From positions 3,508,501 through 3,572,500 of the forward strand of contig NZ_CP014517.1 of the NCBI RefSeq assembly GCF_001577265.1: DNA of 64,000 bases, read 5' to 3'. Of the stretch, positions 18,173 to 29,506 are shown piece by piece. This stretch comes from Variovorax sp. PAMC 28711. Its GTDB lineage: Bacteria; Pseudomonadota; Gammaproteobacteria; Burkholderiales; Burkholderiaceae_C. Position 1 is the first letter of the stretch. Each line of letters opens with the position of its first letter. A program made the translations under genes and the position numbers. The notes beneath the pieces were generated by a model. The model worked only from the letters and a program-made list of their open reading frames with translations. It did no database searches and had not been told where the DNA came from.

Positions 18173-18718
18173 ATGAAGGTCATCGGTTTTGCCGGTTACT
18201 CCGGTGCAGGCAAGACCACGCTGGTCGAGCGGCTGATTCCGCTGCTCAAGCGCCGCGGGTTGCGGGTGTCTGTGGTCAAGCATGCGCACCACAAGTTCGA
18301 CATCGACCATCCGGGCAAGGACAGTTGGCGGCATCGCGAGGCGGGCGCTTTCGAAGTGGTCGTCGCGTCTGACAAGCGCCTCGCCCTGATGCGCGAATTC
18401 GAGCAGCCGGCGCAACTCGACGTGCACCAGCTGATCGCCGAGCTCGATGCCGGTGTCGACTGGGTGCTCGTCGAGGGCTTCAAGCACAGCGACCTGCCGA
18501 AAATCGAAGTCTGGCGCGCGGCCGATGCCGGCGAGGCGCCCCGCGCGGTGCGCTACGACCAGGACGCGCACGTCGCCGCGATTGCGACCGACGCGCCGCA
18601 TTTGCTGAACGCGCCGATCGGCGTGCCGATGTTCGGCCTGGACGACGTCGAAGACATTGCGCGCTGGCTGATCGACAGCGGCGACCGCTTTCACTACAAC
18701 GTGACCACCCATGGCTGA
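18173..18718 (+). CDS. mobB: Molybdopterin-guanine dinucleotide biosynthesis adaptor MobB
   Basis: The 181-residue P-loop GTPase has GYSGAGKTTLVERLIP at the N-terminus and the MobB signature SVVKHAHHKFDIDHPGKDSWRHREAGA. It is thought to supply GTP to MobA during MGD formation. Its end overlaps moeA by 8 nt. It opens a molybdenum cofactor block (mobB-moeA-moaD-moaE) appended to the threonine genes. Confidence 0.95.
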   Translation: MKVIGFAGYSGAGKTTLVERLIPLLKRRGLRVSVVKHAHHKFDIDHPGKDSWRHREAGAFEVVVASDKRLALMREFEQPAQLDVHQLIAELDAGVDWVLVEGFKHSDLPKIEVWRAADAGEAPRAVRYDQDAHVAAIATDAPHLLNAPIGVPMFGLDDVEDIARWLIDSGDRFHYNVTTHG

Positions 18719-19955
18719 TTCAAAACGTCCTCCCCTGATGCCGCTCGACGAGGCGCTCGTCAGCCTGTTGGCAAAGGCGGTGCCCCCGGTTGGCAGCGAG
18801 AGCGTGTCGACTTTCGAAGCCGACGGGCGCGTGCTCGCACAAGACGTGGTCTCGGCACTGACCGTTCCGCCACGCGACAACAGTTCGATGGACGGTTATG
18901 CCGTGCGCGCCGACGACTGCGCGGTGCCGGGTGCCGTGCTGCGGGTGGCGCAACGCATTCCGGCCGGCAGCGTCGGCACACGGCTCGAGGCCGGCACGGC
19001 GGCGCGCATCTTCACCGGGGCGCAGATCCCCGGGGGGGCGGACGCGGTCGTCATGCAAGAGGACACGGCTGCCCTCGCCGAAGCCGAGGGTCTTGGCAGC
19101 GTCCGCATCGCGATCGTGCCGGCGGGCGGTCAATGGATTCGCCGCGCCGGCGAAGACGTCGCGGCAGGTGACGTGGTGTTGTCGAAGGGCGAGCGCCTCA
19201 CGCCCGCCGCGCTCGGCCTGGCCGCGAGCGTGGGTTTCGATCGGCTGCAGGTCGCCAGGCGCCCGCGCGTTGCGCTGCTGTCGACCGGCGACGAACTCGT
19301 GATGCCCGGCGACGTGGCGCCCGAAGCGATGAAGCCCGGGTCGATCTACAACTCCAATCGCTTCTTCATGCGCGCGCTGCTGCACCGGCTGGGCTGCGAA
19401 GTGAACGACCTGGGCATCGTGCCGGACCGGCGCGATGCGACCATCGATGCGTTGCGCGATGCCGCCGCATCCAACGACCTGATCATCACCACCGGCGGCG
19501 TCTCGGTCGGCGAAGAAGACCACATCAAGGCCGCGCTGCAGGCCCTCGGCGAACTGCAGCTCTGGTCGCTCGCCATGAAGCCGGGTAAACCTTTCGCCTA
19601 TGGCAACATCGGCGGCACGCACGTCACCGGGCTGCCGGGCAATCCGGTCTCCAGCTTCATGACGTTCGTGCTGCTGGTGCGGCCGTTCATCCTTGCGCTG
19701 CAGGGCGCTGCGCGCACGGCAATCGTGTCGACTGCGATGCGCGTCGATTCCGACTGGGCGAAGCCCGATCGGCGCCGCGAATTCCTGCGTGCACGCCGCA
19801 ACGCGCAGGGCGGCCTCGAGCTGTTCCCCAACCAGAGTTCGGGTGTGCTGACATCCGCCGTGTGGGGAGACGGCGTGATCGACAACCCGGGCGGCCAGGC
19901 GTTCGCCCGGGGCGACACGGTCCAGTTCATTCCTTTCGCATCGCTCTTCTCATGA
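18711..19955 (+). CDS. moeA: Molybdopterin molybdenumtransferase MoeA
   Basis: The 414-residue enzyme inserts molybdate into adenylylated molybdopterin. Recognisable segments are DNSSMDGYAVRADD, IFTGAQIPGGADAVVMQED, LSTGDELV, ITTGGVSVGEEDHIKAAL and GLPGNPVSSFMTF. The start overlaps the mobB end and the stop overlaps the moaD start (ATGA). Confidence 0.96.
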   Translation: MADSKRPPLMPLDEALVSLLAKAVPPVGSESVSTFEADGRVLAQDVVSALTVPPRDNSSMDGYAVRADDCAVPGAVLRVAQRIPAGSVGTRLEAGTAARIFTGAQIPGGADAVVMQEDTAALAEAEGLGSVRIAIVPAGGQWIRRAGEDVAAGDVVLSKGERLTPAALGLAASVGFDRLQVARRPRVALLSTGDELVMPGDVAPEAMKPGSIYNSNRFFMRALLHRLGCEVNDLGIVPDRRDATIDALRDAAASNDLIITTGGVSVGEEDHIKAALQALGELQLWSLAMKPGKPFAYGNIGGTHVTGLPGNPVSSFMTFVLLVRPFILALQGAARTAIVSTAMRVDSDWAKPDRRREFLRARRNAQGGLELFPNQSSGVLTSAVWGDGVIDNPGGQAFARGDTVQFIPFASLFS

Positions 19956-20203
19956 AAATACCTGTCCGCTATTTCGCATCGGTCCGCGAGGCGCTCGGCA
20001 AGAGCGATGAATCGGTCGACACAGCCGCTCCCACGCTGGCCGCGCTGCGCGACGAACTCATCGCCCGCGGCGAGCCCTACGCCTCCGCGCTCGCGCGCGG
20101 CAAGGCGGTGCGCATGGCGCTCGACCACACCATGACCGTCGAGACCGCAGCGCTGCGCGACGGCGTCGAGGTCGCGTTCTTTCCGCCGGTCACCGGAGGG
20201 TGA
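19952..20203 (+). CDS. moaD: Molybdopterin synthase sulfur carrier subunit MoaD
   Basis: This 83-residue ubiquitin-like protein ends in the required Gly-Gly (FFPPVTGG), which carries the thiocarboxylate donated to precursor Z by MoaE. It overlaps moeA at ATGA and moaE follows at once. Confidence 0.95.
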   Translation: MKIPVRYFASVREALGKSDESVDTAAPTLAALRDELIARGEPYASALARGKAVRMALDHTMTVETAALRDGVEVAFFPPVTGG

Positions 20204-20205
20204 GC

Positions 20206-20676
20206 GTGCCGCGCGTGCTCGTGCAGACCGCCGATTTCGACATCGGCGCAGAAATCGCCACGCTGCGCGCCGCGCAGCCGGCGGTCGGCGCCGTGTGCAG
20301 CTTCATCGGCACGGTGCGCGATCGCAACGACGGCAGCGCCGTGGCGTCGATGGAGCTGGAGCATTACCCCGGCATGACCGAGAAGGCGATCGACGCCATG
20401 ATCGACGAGGCCGAGCGCCGCTTCGGCCTGTTGGGCGTGCGCGTGATCCACCGCGTGGGCCTGCTCCAGCCGCAGGACCAGATCATGATGGTTGCGGTGG
20501 TGTCGGCGCACCGCGCCGAGAGTTTTCAGGCCTGTGAATTCCTGATGGACTATCTCAAGACCCAGGCGCCGTTCTGGAAAAAAGAACAGACGCCCGAGGG
20601 CGCCCGGTGGGTCGACGCGCGCGTCGCCGATGACGCTGCGCTCGCGCGCTGGGGCATCGACGCCGGCAACGCGTAG
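20206..20676 (+). CDS. moaE: Molybdopterin synthase catalytic subunit MoaE
   Basis: About 156 residues. The family pattern is visible: GAVCSFIGTVRDRNDGSAVASMELEHYPGMTEKAI, HRVGLLQPQDQIMMVAVVSAHRAESFQACEFLMDYLKTQAPFWKKE, including the catalytic Lys residues of the KTQAPFWKKE segment. GTG 20206 is chosen because GGAGG (20195-20199) lies 6 nt upstream. GTG 20200, which overlaps the moaD stop, would be too close to it. Confidence 0.93.
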   Translation: MPRVLVQTADFDIGAEIATLRAAQPAVGAVCSFIGTVRDRNDGSAVASMELEHYPGMTEKAIDAMIDEAERRFGLLGVRVIHRVGLLQPQDQIMMVAVVSAHRAESFQACEFLMDYLKTQAPFWKKEQTPEGARWVDARVADDAALARWGIDAGNA

Positions 20677-20700
20677 GGCCGGCGCAACCTTGCCGCAGGC

Positions 20701-21696
20701 TTACTTGGGCACGAAGCCGCTGGCCTGGATGATGCGTTCCCAGCTCTGCGTGTAGGTGCGCACGCGGCCGGCGAACTGGCCTTGCGGTTCGTAAGCTACG
20801 TTGAGGCCCAGCGTCGTCAACTTCTGCTTGATGTCGGGCATGGCCAGCACCTTCTGCAGCGCAGTGCCGAAGCGGTCGATCACGGGTTGCGGCGTGCCGA
20901 CCGGGGCGAACACGCCGTAGTAGGGGTAATCGTCGAGGTTGGGAAAACCGAGCTCGCTGAAGGTCGGGATCGTCGGCAGCAACGGCTGCCGCTTCGCGCC
21001 GATCACGGCCACGATGCGCACCTTGCCCGCCTTGTGGTTCTCGATGAAGTCGGGCACCGATGCGATGCCCGCACTGATCTGGTTGCCCAGCATGTCGGCC
21101 GTCATCGGTGCGCTGCCGCGGTAGGGCGCGGCCTGCAGGTCGAGCTTGTATTTGTCGCCGATCATCTTCACCAGGAACTCGGGGATCGAGCCCGGCGCGG
21201 GAACGCCGATGGTGTCCTTGCCGTCGCGCTGCGTCTTGACCCACTTCACATACTCATCGATGGTCTTGGCCGGCGTGGCGCCCGACACGGCGAGCACGTT
21301 GGCGAAGGTCGCGAAGCCGGCCACCGGCACGAAGTCGTTGCTCGGGTTGAAGCCCGGATTTTTCACGACCTGCGGCAGGATAGAAATCGAGTGGTCGTGC
21401 GTGAGGAACAGCGTGTGGCCGTCGGCCGGCGCGGCCTTGAGCGCTTGCGCAGCGATCTGGCCGCCGGCACCGGCGCGGTTCTCGACCACGATCGGTGTGC
21501 CCAGTTCGTCCTTGAGCTTCTCGCCCAGCATGCGGGCGATGGCGTCGGTGCCGGCACCGGCCGGAAAGCCGACCAGCAACTTGATCGGCGTGCTGCTTTG
21601 CGCCTGCGCCATGCCCGAAAGACCCGCTGCCACGGCCAGGAGGCCGGCGGTCAGTGCGTGCCGTACCGCACGGACGCGCGGTGTTGAAAAAGCCAT
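20701..21696 (-). CDS. Bug/TctC family periplasmic solute-binding protein
   Basis: The 331-residue protein has a signal peptide ending near MAQAQS. The Bug-family pattern follows: PIKLLVGFPAGAGTDAIARMLGEKLKDELGTPIVVENRAGAGGQIAAQ, then PDGHTL-like and PYRGSAPMTADMLGNQI. These receptors bind carboxylates and are greatly expanded in Burkholderiales. No TctA/TctB membrane genes are nearby, so it is an orphan receptor with unknown ligand. It is convergent with moaE and divergent from clpB. Confidence 0.92.
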   Translation of the reverse strand: MAFSTPRVRAVRHALTAGLLAVAAGLSGMAQAQSSTPIKLLVGFPAGAGTDAIARMLGEKLKDELGTPIVVENRAGAGGQIAAQALKAAPADGHTLFLTHDHSISILPQVVKNPGFNPSNDFVPVAGFATFANVLAVSGATPAKTIDEYVKWVKTQRDGKDTIGVPAPGSIPEFLVKMIGDKYKLDLQAAPYRGSAPMTADMLGNQISAGIASVPDFIENHKAGKVRIVAVIGAKRQPLLPTIPTFSELGFPNLDDYPYYGVFAPVGTPQPVIDRFGTALQKVLAMPDIKQKLTTLGLNVAYEPQGQFAGRVRTYTQSWERIIQASGFVPK

Positions 21697-21768
21697 GATC
21701 GACTCCAAACGAAGGATTGAAAGATGAAGGGCACGGTGCAATAGCCATGCCCGGACGCGGCGATTGCC

Positions 21769-21796
21769 CTTGAATCGCGCCGCGACAGCCCTATTT
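21769..21796 (+). promoter_or_regulatory. Sigma-32 (heat-shock) promoter of clpB
   Basis: CTTGAA (21769-21774), a 14-bp spacer and CCCTATTT (21789-21796) match the RpoH consensus CTTGAA-N13-15-CCCCATNT with one mismatch. The start of transcription would fall close to the Shine-Dalgarno, giving a very short leader. Confidence 0.75.
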
Positions 21797-21816
21797 TGAA
21801 TGCAGGAAACCACACC

Positions 21817-24438
<2,622 letters not shown>

Positions 24439-24447
24439 GGGCGGATA

Positions 24448-24777
24448 ATGAATTTTATTTTTCGCGTGGTCTTCTTCCTGCTCGGCCTCGTGTTCGCGGC
24501 CAGCCTGGCGGTGGCCGTGCTGCTGCTGGCCGCGGTGTGGGGCGTGCGCTACGGCTGGGCGCGCCTCACCGGCAAACCGGTCACGCCGTGGGTGATGCGC
24601 TTCAACCCCGGTGCGGGCTTCGACCGCTTTCGCGCGGCCGGTCGGTCGGCCGAGCCGAGCGCCGCAGACGTCGCCAATGCGCGCGCGCGTGGGGAATCGG
24701 TCGAGCAGCCCGTGCGCATCCGGGGCACGGCGAGCGATGTGACGGACGTTTCGCCGAAATCTGCACCGCACGGGTGA
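24448..24777 (+). CDS. Small membrane-anchored hypothetical protein, 109 aa
   Basis: Residues 5-32 form one hydrophobic segment (FRVVFFLLGLVFAASLAVAVLLLAAVWGVRYGW). A basic, disordered tail with no recognised domain follows. It lies 9 bp after clpB, probably in the same transcript. I do not recognise a family and function is unknown. It could be stress-associated through its position, but that is inference. Confidence 0.65.
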   Translation: MNFIFRVVFFLLGLVFAASLAVAVLLLAAVWGVRYGWARLTGKPVTPWVMRFNPGAGFDRFRAAGRSAEPSAADVANARARGESVEQPVRIRGTASDVTDVSPKSAPHG

Positions 24778-24856
24778 CAGCGAGAGGCGTCGTTCGCCGT
24801 CAAAATCGTCTCCTGCGCCCACCGCCGTGGTGGGTTCGTTTCCGGAGAGACATCCC

Positions 24857-26041
24857 ATGACTTCACGCGACATCTTCGTGGTCGGCACTGCCCGCACCGC
24901 CATCGGCACCTTCGGCGGTTCGCTGAAGGACGTGCCCAACACCCAGCTCGCCACCACGGCGGTCAAGGCCGCCCTCGAACGCAGCGGCGTGGCGCCCGAC
25001 GCCATCGGCCACGTGGTCATGGGCAACGTGATCCCGACCGACGTGAAGGATGCCTACCTGAGCCGTGTCGCTGCCATCGATGCCGGTTGCCCGATCGAGA
25101 CGCCGGCCTTCAACGTGAACCGCCTCTGCGGCTCCGGGCTGCAGGCGATCGTGTCTGCCGCGCAGGCGATCGCGTTGGGAGACTGCGACATCGCGATCGG
25201 CGGTGGTTCCGAGTCGATGAGCCGCGGCCCTTACTTCGACACCGCGGCCCGCTATGGCGCGCGCATGGGCGACGCGGTGCTGGTCGATTACATGCTCGGT
25301 ATCCTGCACGACCCCTGGGAAAAGATGCACATGGGCATCACCGCCGAGAACGTGGCGGCGCGCTACGGCATCACGCGCGAACAGCAGGACCAGCTGGCGG
25401 TGATGAGCCAGCAGCGCGCGGCTGCGGCCATCACGGCGGGCCGCTTCAAGGAGCAGATCGTCTCGGTCGAAGTGAAGACACGCAAGGGCGTCGTGCTGTT
25501 TGACACCGACGAGCACGTACGCGCCGACACCACGATGGAAGCGTTGGCCAAGATGAAGCCGGCTTTCAAGAAGGACGGTCTCGTCACCGCCGGCAACGCG
25601 TCGGGCATCAACGACGGCGCGGCCGCGGTGGTGCTGGCCGAGGGTTCGCGCGTCCAGGTGCTCGGGCTCAAGCCGCTCGCGCGCCTCGTGGGTTACGCGC
25701 ACGCGGGCGTCGAGCCGGCCTACATGGGCATCGGCCCGGTGCCGGCCACGCGCAAAGTGCTGGCGCGCACGGGGCTCAAGGTGAGCGACCTCGACGTGAT
25801 CGAGTCGAACGAGGCCTTCGCGGCGCAGGCCTGTGCTGTCATCAAGGAACTGGATTTCGATCCGGCGAGGGTGAACCCGAACGGCTCCGGCATTTCGCTC
25901 GGCCACCCCGTGGGCGCGACCGGCGCGATCATCACGACCAAGGCGATCGCCGAGCTGCACCGTATCGGTGGCCGCTATGCGCTGGTGACAATGTGCATCG
26001 GCGGCGGGCAGGGCATCGCTGCGATCTTCGAACGCGTCTGA
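24857..26041 (+). CDS. Acetyl-CoA C-acyltransferase (thiolase)
   Basis: The 394-residue thiolase has the acyl-accepting Cys in NRLCGSGLQAI (C91), the NEAFAAQA segment, the catalytic His in GISLGHPVGATGAI, and the second Cys in MCIGGGQGIA. It may act in beta-oxidation or acetoacetyl-CoA synthesis; BktB/PhaA-like and FadA-like roles cannot be separated by eye. GGAGAGA precedes ATG 24857. It is followed 7 bp later by arfB. Confidence 0.95.
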   Translation: MTSRDIFVVGTARTAIGTFGGSLKDVPNTQLATTAVKAALERSGVAPDAIGHVVMGNVIPTDVKDAYLSRVAAIDAGCPIETPAFNVNRLCGSGLQAIVSAAQAIALGDCDIAIGGGSESMSRGPYFDTAARYGARMGDAVLVDYMLGILHDPWEKMHMGITAENVAARYGITREQQDQLAVMSQQRAAAAITAGRFKEQIVSVEVKTRKGVVLFDTDEHVRADTTMEALAKMKPAFKKDGLVTAGNASGINDGAAAVVLAEGSRVQVLGLKPLARLVGYAHAGVEPAYMGIGPVPATRKVLARTGLKVSDLDVIESNEAFAAQACAVIKELDFDPARVNPNGSGISLGHPVGATGAIITTKAIAELHRIGGRYALVTMCIGGGQGIAAIFERV

Positions 26042-26048
26042 TCGCTCG

Positions 26049-26459
26049 ATGACGCTGCGCAAGCCGCTTTTCGTCGATGAGAACGAGGTCGAGCTCAGCG
26101 CCATCCGTGCGCAGGGGGCGGGCGGCCAGAACGTCAACAAGGTGTCGAGCGCGGTACATCTGCGCTACGACATCCCGGCCAGTTCGCTGCCCGACGACGT
26201 GAAGGAGCGACTGCTCTCGCTGCGCGACTCGCGCATCACGCAAGAGGGCGTGCTGGTGCTCAAAGCGCAGCAGCACCGCACCCAGGAAATGAACCGGAAC
26301 GACGCGCTCGCTCGCCTTCAGGAAGTGGTCGACAGCGTGGCGACGCCGCCGCGCGTGCGGCGCGCGACCCAACCCACCTACGGTTCGAAGCAGCGCCGGC
26401 TCGAAGGAAAAAGCCAGCGCTCCGCGATCAAGAACTCGCGCGGACGGGTGCGGGACTGA
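26049..26459 (+). CDS. arfB: Alternative ribosome-rescue factor ArfB (peptidyl-tRNA hydrolase)
   Basis: The 136-residue protein carries the catalytic GGQ at residues 25-27 within AQGAGGQNVNKVSSAVHLR, and a basic C-terminal tail (KQRRLEGKSQRSAIKNSRGRVRD) that inserts into the empty mRNA channel of stalled ribosomes. It is too short for RF1/RF2. Confidence 0.95.
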   Translation: MTLRKPLFVDENEVELSAIRAQGAGGQNVNKVSSAVHLRYDIPASSLPDDVKERLLSLRDSRITQEGVLVLKAQQHRTQEMNRNDALARLQEVVDSVATPPRVRRATQPTYGSKQRRLEGKSQRSAIKNSRGRVRD

Positions 26460-26509
26460 ACGCTTGCCATAAACTCGCGCCACGCAGCAACGGTCACCTC
26501 ACGGATTTC

Positions 26510-26899
26510 ATGGCGCTCATCACGTTCATCGTCGAAGACAACAAGACCATCCGGGACAACCTCATTCCGTCACTGGAAGATCTTGCCAATGCGGCCGTCG
26601 CCGGCATCGCCGAAACCGAGAACGAAGCCATCGCGTGGCTCGAGACGCACCGCGGCGAGTGGCATCTCGCCGTCGTTGATCTGTTCCTCAAGCAGGGTTC
26701 CGGGCTCGGCGTCCTGGCCGCCTGCCGTGAGCGCGGCGATCAGCAGCGCGTGGTGGTGCTCAGCAACTACGCGACCTCTGAAATGAAGGCGCGTTGCGCG
26801 GCGCTCGGTGCCGACGCGGTGTTCGACAAGTCCAACGACTTGGACGCCTTCTTCGAATATTGCAACGCCGACCGACCCTCGCAGTTGGCGCCGCTCTGA
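26510..26899 (+). CDS. Stand-alone response regulator receiver protein
   Basis: The 129-residue protein is a receiver domain only: acidic pair E9/D10, phospho-acceptor D57 (VVDLFL), S85 in VVLSNY, and the conserved K107 (FDKS). There is no output domain and no histidine kinase nearby. It may work by protein-protein contact or phosphotransfer, or regulate a partner encoded elsewhere. A small conserved-looking ORF follows. Confidence 0.9.
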   Translation: MALITFIVEDNKTIRDNLIPSLEDLANAAVAGIAETENEAIAWLETHRGEWHLAVVDLFLKQGSGLGVLAACRERGDQQRVVVLSNYATSEMKARCAALGADAVFDKSNDLDAFFEYCNADRPSQLAPL

Positions 26900-26943
26900 G
26901 CGCCTGACCGGCGCCCGCCGCTTGTGTGTCGAAGGACGCCTCC

Positions 26944-27195
26944 TTGCACATCCACGAATGTCGCCTGCAGAAAGACCTTCACCTCAACGGCGCGCTGCGC
27001 TCGGTGGAGGGCGTGATTCGCGACCTGCTGGCGGAAATCAACAGCGGCCAAATCCTGGAGCGCAACGGATTCGAGAATCTGGTGCGCGGTTCGAAGCTCG
27101 ACATCGAGGCGCTCTACCGGCATGTGCTCAAGGAGAACTGGTACCTGTCTGCCGTGGAGGCCCTCAAGCTCAAGCTGGTGGCGGGGACCGTCTGA
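26944..27195 (+). CDS. Small hypothetical protein (about 83-89 aa) after the receiver gene
   Basis: The frame can start at GTG 26926 or at TTG 26944; AAGGA at 26932-26936 is well spaced only for the TTG. The protein is helical (VEGVIRDLLAEINSGQILERNGFENLVRGSKLDIEALYRHVLKENWYLSAVEALKLKL) with no family I recognise. Its 3' end overlaps the convergent SulP gene by 26 bp. A partner role for the orphan receiver is inference from position. Confidence 0.6.
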   Translation: MHIHECRLQKDLHLNGALRSVEGVIRDLLAEINSGQILERNGFENLVRGSKLDIEALYRHVLKENWYLSAVEALKLKLVAGTV

Positions 27196-28885
27196 CGTGG
27201 CCCAGCGCGGCGAGCGCCTCGGCGTCGGTGCGGTAGCTGCAGAACAGCGGGCCGGGCGCGAGCAGGCCCGCGCGATCGAGCAACTGTTGGGCCGGCAGCT
27301 TGAGCCCGCTCAGGTGAAACCGGACGCCCTTGCCCTCGAGCATGCGGCGGATCGAACCGAACACTTCCGCGCCGGTGATGTCGACGCGGTTGATCGGTTG
27401 CGCGAAGAGGCACACGTCGGTGAGACCGGTCCGCCCGGCCAGCGCTTCGGCGATCGCACGCTCGAGCGTGGGCGCCGAGGCGAAGTCGAGCTCGGCGTCC
27501 ATGCGCAGCGCATAGAGCTGCGGCGCGAGCGGTGGCAGCTGCCACAGGTGGCGGTCGCGCAGGCTGCCATCGCCATGCAGGCCCACTTCGATGATGCGCG
27601 GATGCAGGTGGCGGTACATGTAGTTCGCGAGGCTCGCGAGCAGGCCGCCGAGCACGCCCCAGTAGATCGACGGCGCGGTCGCGATGGTCAGCGCGAAAGT
27701 CGCGAATGCGATGCCGCCTTCCACGCGCGACACCCGCCAGAGCACCGCGAAGCTGCGCGGCTTGATGAGCCCCAGGATGGCCGTCATGACCACGGCGGCG
27801 AGCACGGCCTGCGGCACGTGGTACAGCATCGGCATCAACCACAGCAACGAGATTGCGACGACGAGCACGCTGAACAAGGTGGCCCAGCCGGTCTGGGCGC
27901 CGGCATACAGCGTGATGGCCGAGCGCGAGAACGAAGAGCTGGTCGGGAACGCGCCCGTGAGACCCGACGCCACCTTCGCGAGGCCTTGCCCGATGAGGTC
28001 CTGGTTTTCGTTCCAGAGCGTGCCGGCCCGCGCGTTGTCGATCTTCGCGCTCGATGCGGTTTCGAGAAAGCTCACCAGCGTGATCGTGAGCGCCGGCAGC
28101 AGCAGCGCGCCCAGCGTCGACAACGCGACACCGCTTGGCCAGTAGAAAGACGGCAAGCCCGACGGCAACGCACCCACCACCGCGCCGCCGAGCAGCGCGT
28201 AGCTCAGTGCCCAGCTCAGCGCCGAAGCGGCTGCCACCAGCGCCATGGTCGTCGGCACGCGCGGCAGCCAGCGTTTGCCCGCCCACAGCACGGCCATGCT
28301 GCCGAGGCCGAACGCCATCGCCGTCCAGTCGGGCGGCGTGCCGCCGCGCAATCCCTCGAGCATCTGCAAAAGCGTGCGCCCGGTGAACCCGAGCAGCGCG
28401 GGAAGTTGCGAGATCGCGATGAGGATCGCCGCGCCCTGCGTGAAACCGGTCAGCACCGGCGAATTGACCAGCCGAAGCACCCAGCCAAAGCGGCCGGCGC
28501 CGATCAGGATCTGGATGCCGCCAGAGAGCAGCGTGAGCCACACCGCCATCGCCACCCACTCGGCACTGCCGGCCACCGCCAGCGGGGCGAGCGAGGCACC
28601 GACGAGCAAACTGGTGAGCGCCGTCGGGCCAACCGACAGGCGTTGAGACGAACTGAACAGCACCGCCACCAGCGCCGGCCAGAGCGCGGCGTAGACGCCG
28701 GTCACCAGCGGCATGCCGGCGAGCGCCGCGTAGGCCACGCCTTGCGGAATCACCATCAACGCCACCGTGATGCCGGCGATGGCTTCGCTCTGCAACAGCC
28801 CGCGGCTCGGGCGGGGCCAGGCAAGGCACGGCATCCAGCGCGCAAGGCGCTGACGCAGCGAGGTTGAGTTTGCTATCGAATTCAT
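27170..28885 (-). CDS. SulP family anion transporter with STAS domain
   Basis: The 571-residue protein has the SulP signature early (GITVALMVIPQGVAYAALAGMPLVTGVYAAL), about a dozen hydrophobic segments, and a C-terminal STAS domain (about 430-540; RVDITGAEVFGSIRRMLEGKGVRFHLSGLK). Family members move sulfate, bicarbonate or dicarboxylates; the substrate cannot be read here. The ATG lies inside a short inverted repeat, so initiation could be sensitive to mRNA folding. Confidence 0.92.
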   Translation of the reverse strand: MNSIANSTSLRQRLARWMPCLAWPRPSRGLLQSEAIAGITVALMVIPQGVAYAALAGMPLVTGVYAALWPALVAVLFSSSQRLSVGPTALTSLLVGASLAPLAVAGSAEWVAMAVWLTLLSGGIQILIGAGRFGWVLRLVNSPVLTGFTQGAAILIAISQLPALLGFTGRTLLQMLEGLRGGTPPDWTAMAFGLGSMAVLWAGKRWLPRVPTTMALVAAASALSWALSYALLGGAVVGALPSGLPSFYWPSGVALSTLGALLLPALTITLVSFLETASSAKIDNARAGTLWNENQDLIGQGLAKVASGLTGAFPTSSSFSRSAITLYAGAQTGWATLFSVLVVAISLLWLMPMLYHVPQAVLAAVVMTAILGLIKPRSFAVLWRVSRVEGGIAFATFALTIATAPSIYWGVLGGLLASLANYMYRHLHPRIIEVGLHGDGSLRDRHLWQLPPLAPQLYALRMDAELDFASAPTLERAIAEALAGRTGLTDVCLFAQPINRVDITGAEVFGSIRRMLEGKGVRFHLSGLKLPAQQLLDRAGLLAPGPLFCSYRTDAEALAALGHVRRSPPPA

Positions 28886-28888
28886 AGC
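28872..28888. repeat. Short inverted repeat over the SulP start codon
   Basis: GCTAT (28873-28877 region) and ATAGC flank an EcoRI-like GAATTC core. The SulP start codon is inside it. It resembles dispersed hairpin repeats that I recall from Comamonadaceae intergenic regions (GCTAT...ATAGC followed by a GC-rich arm), but I can see only this copy. Confidence 0.4.
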
Positions 28889-29031
28889 TGTATACGCAGG
28901 CTGGGCGGGAGCTGCAGCACTGTCTACTGGAAGTAGCGAACGAGTATAGAGCGCACACGCCGCGCGGTGCGCACGTTGCAACGCAGCTTGCGCCTACAGC
29001 GACCGCTGAGGAGGCGCCACACAGTGAGGAG

Positions 29032-29496
29032 ATGCTGCACGCCCTACGCACCCTGTTCACGCCTCGCCGCGGGCCCGATCCTTTCGTGGCTTACGCGCGC
29101 GTCGTCGACGAACTCCCGCTGGCTGCGGTGCCGCTCGCGCATGCGTTGGTGCATTCGTCGAATGGCATTCACGACAACTTGCGGCGCTGGCTGGATGTGG
29201 CCCTGGCGCAGCGTGCGCCAACGGCCCTCGGACAGCCTTCGTCGCGCGCGGCGGTTTCGGTCTGGCATGCGTTGCAGGACAGCCAGGCGAGCGGCCTGCG
29301 ACTCTCGGCAGAGGCAGACTGGGCGTTGCTGCACGCGATCGGACTCGAACTCGCGACGCTGGAGGCAATGCGCTTCCTGCTTCGCGTGCATGTGGTGACG
29401 GTGCAGCAGTGGTTGCCCGGCGCGACCGAGGCCGCGCAGGCACTGGCGGCGTCGGTGGTGGTGTGGCCCGACCTGGCGAGCACCGAAGCGCTGTAG
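29032..29496 (+). CDS. Hypothetical protein, 154 aa
   Basis: No family is recognised. The sequence is mostly helical (VDELPLAAVPLAHALVHSSNGIHDNLRRWLDVALAQ, ADWALLHAIGLELATLEAMRFLLRVHVV) without a signal peptide or transmembrane segment. The ATG is directly abutted by GAGGAG, too close for ideal initiation, so the true start may differ. It is 10 bp upstream of the aldehyde dehydrogenase, perhaps in one transcript. Confidence 0.6.
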   Translation: MLHALRTLFTPRRGPDPFVAYARVVDELPLAAVPLAHALVHSSNGIHDNLRRWLDVALAQRAPTALGQPSSRAAVSVWHALQDSQASGLRLSAEADWALLHAIGLELATLEAMRFLLRVHVVTVQQWLPGATEAAQALAASVVVWPDLASTEAL

Positions 29497-29506
29497 ATTG
29501 CTGCGC

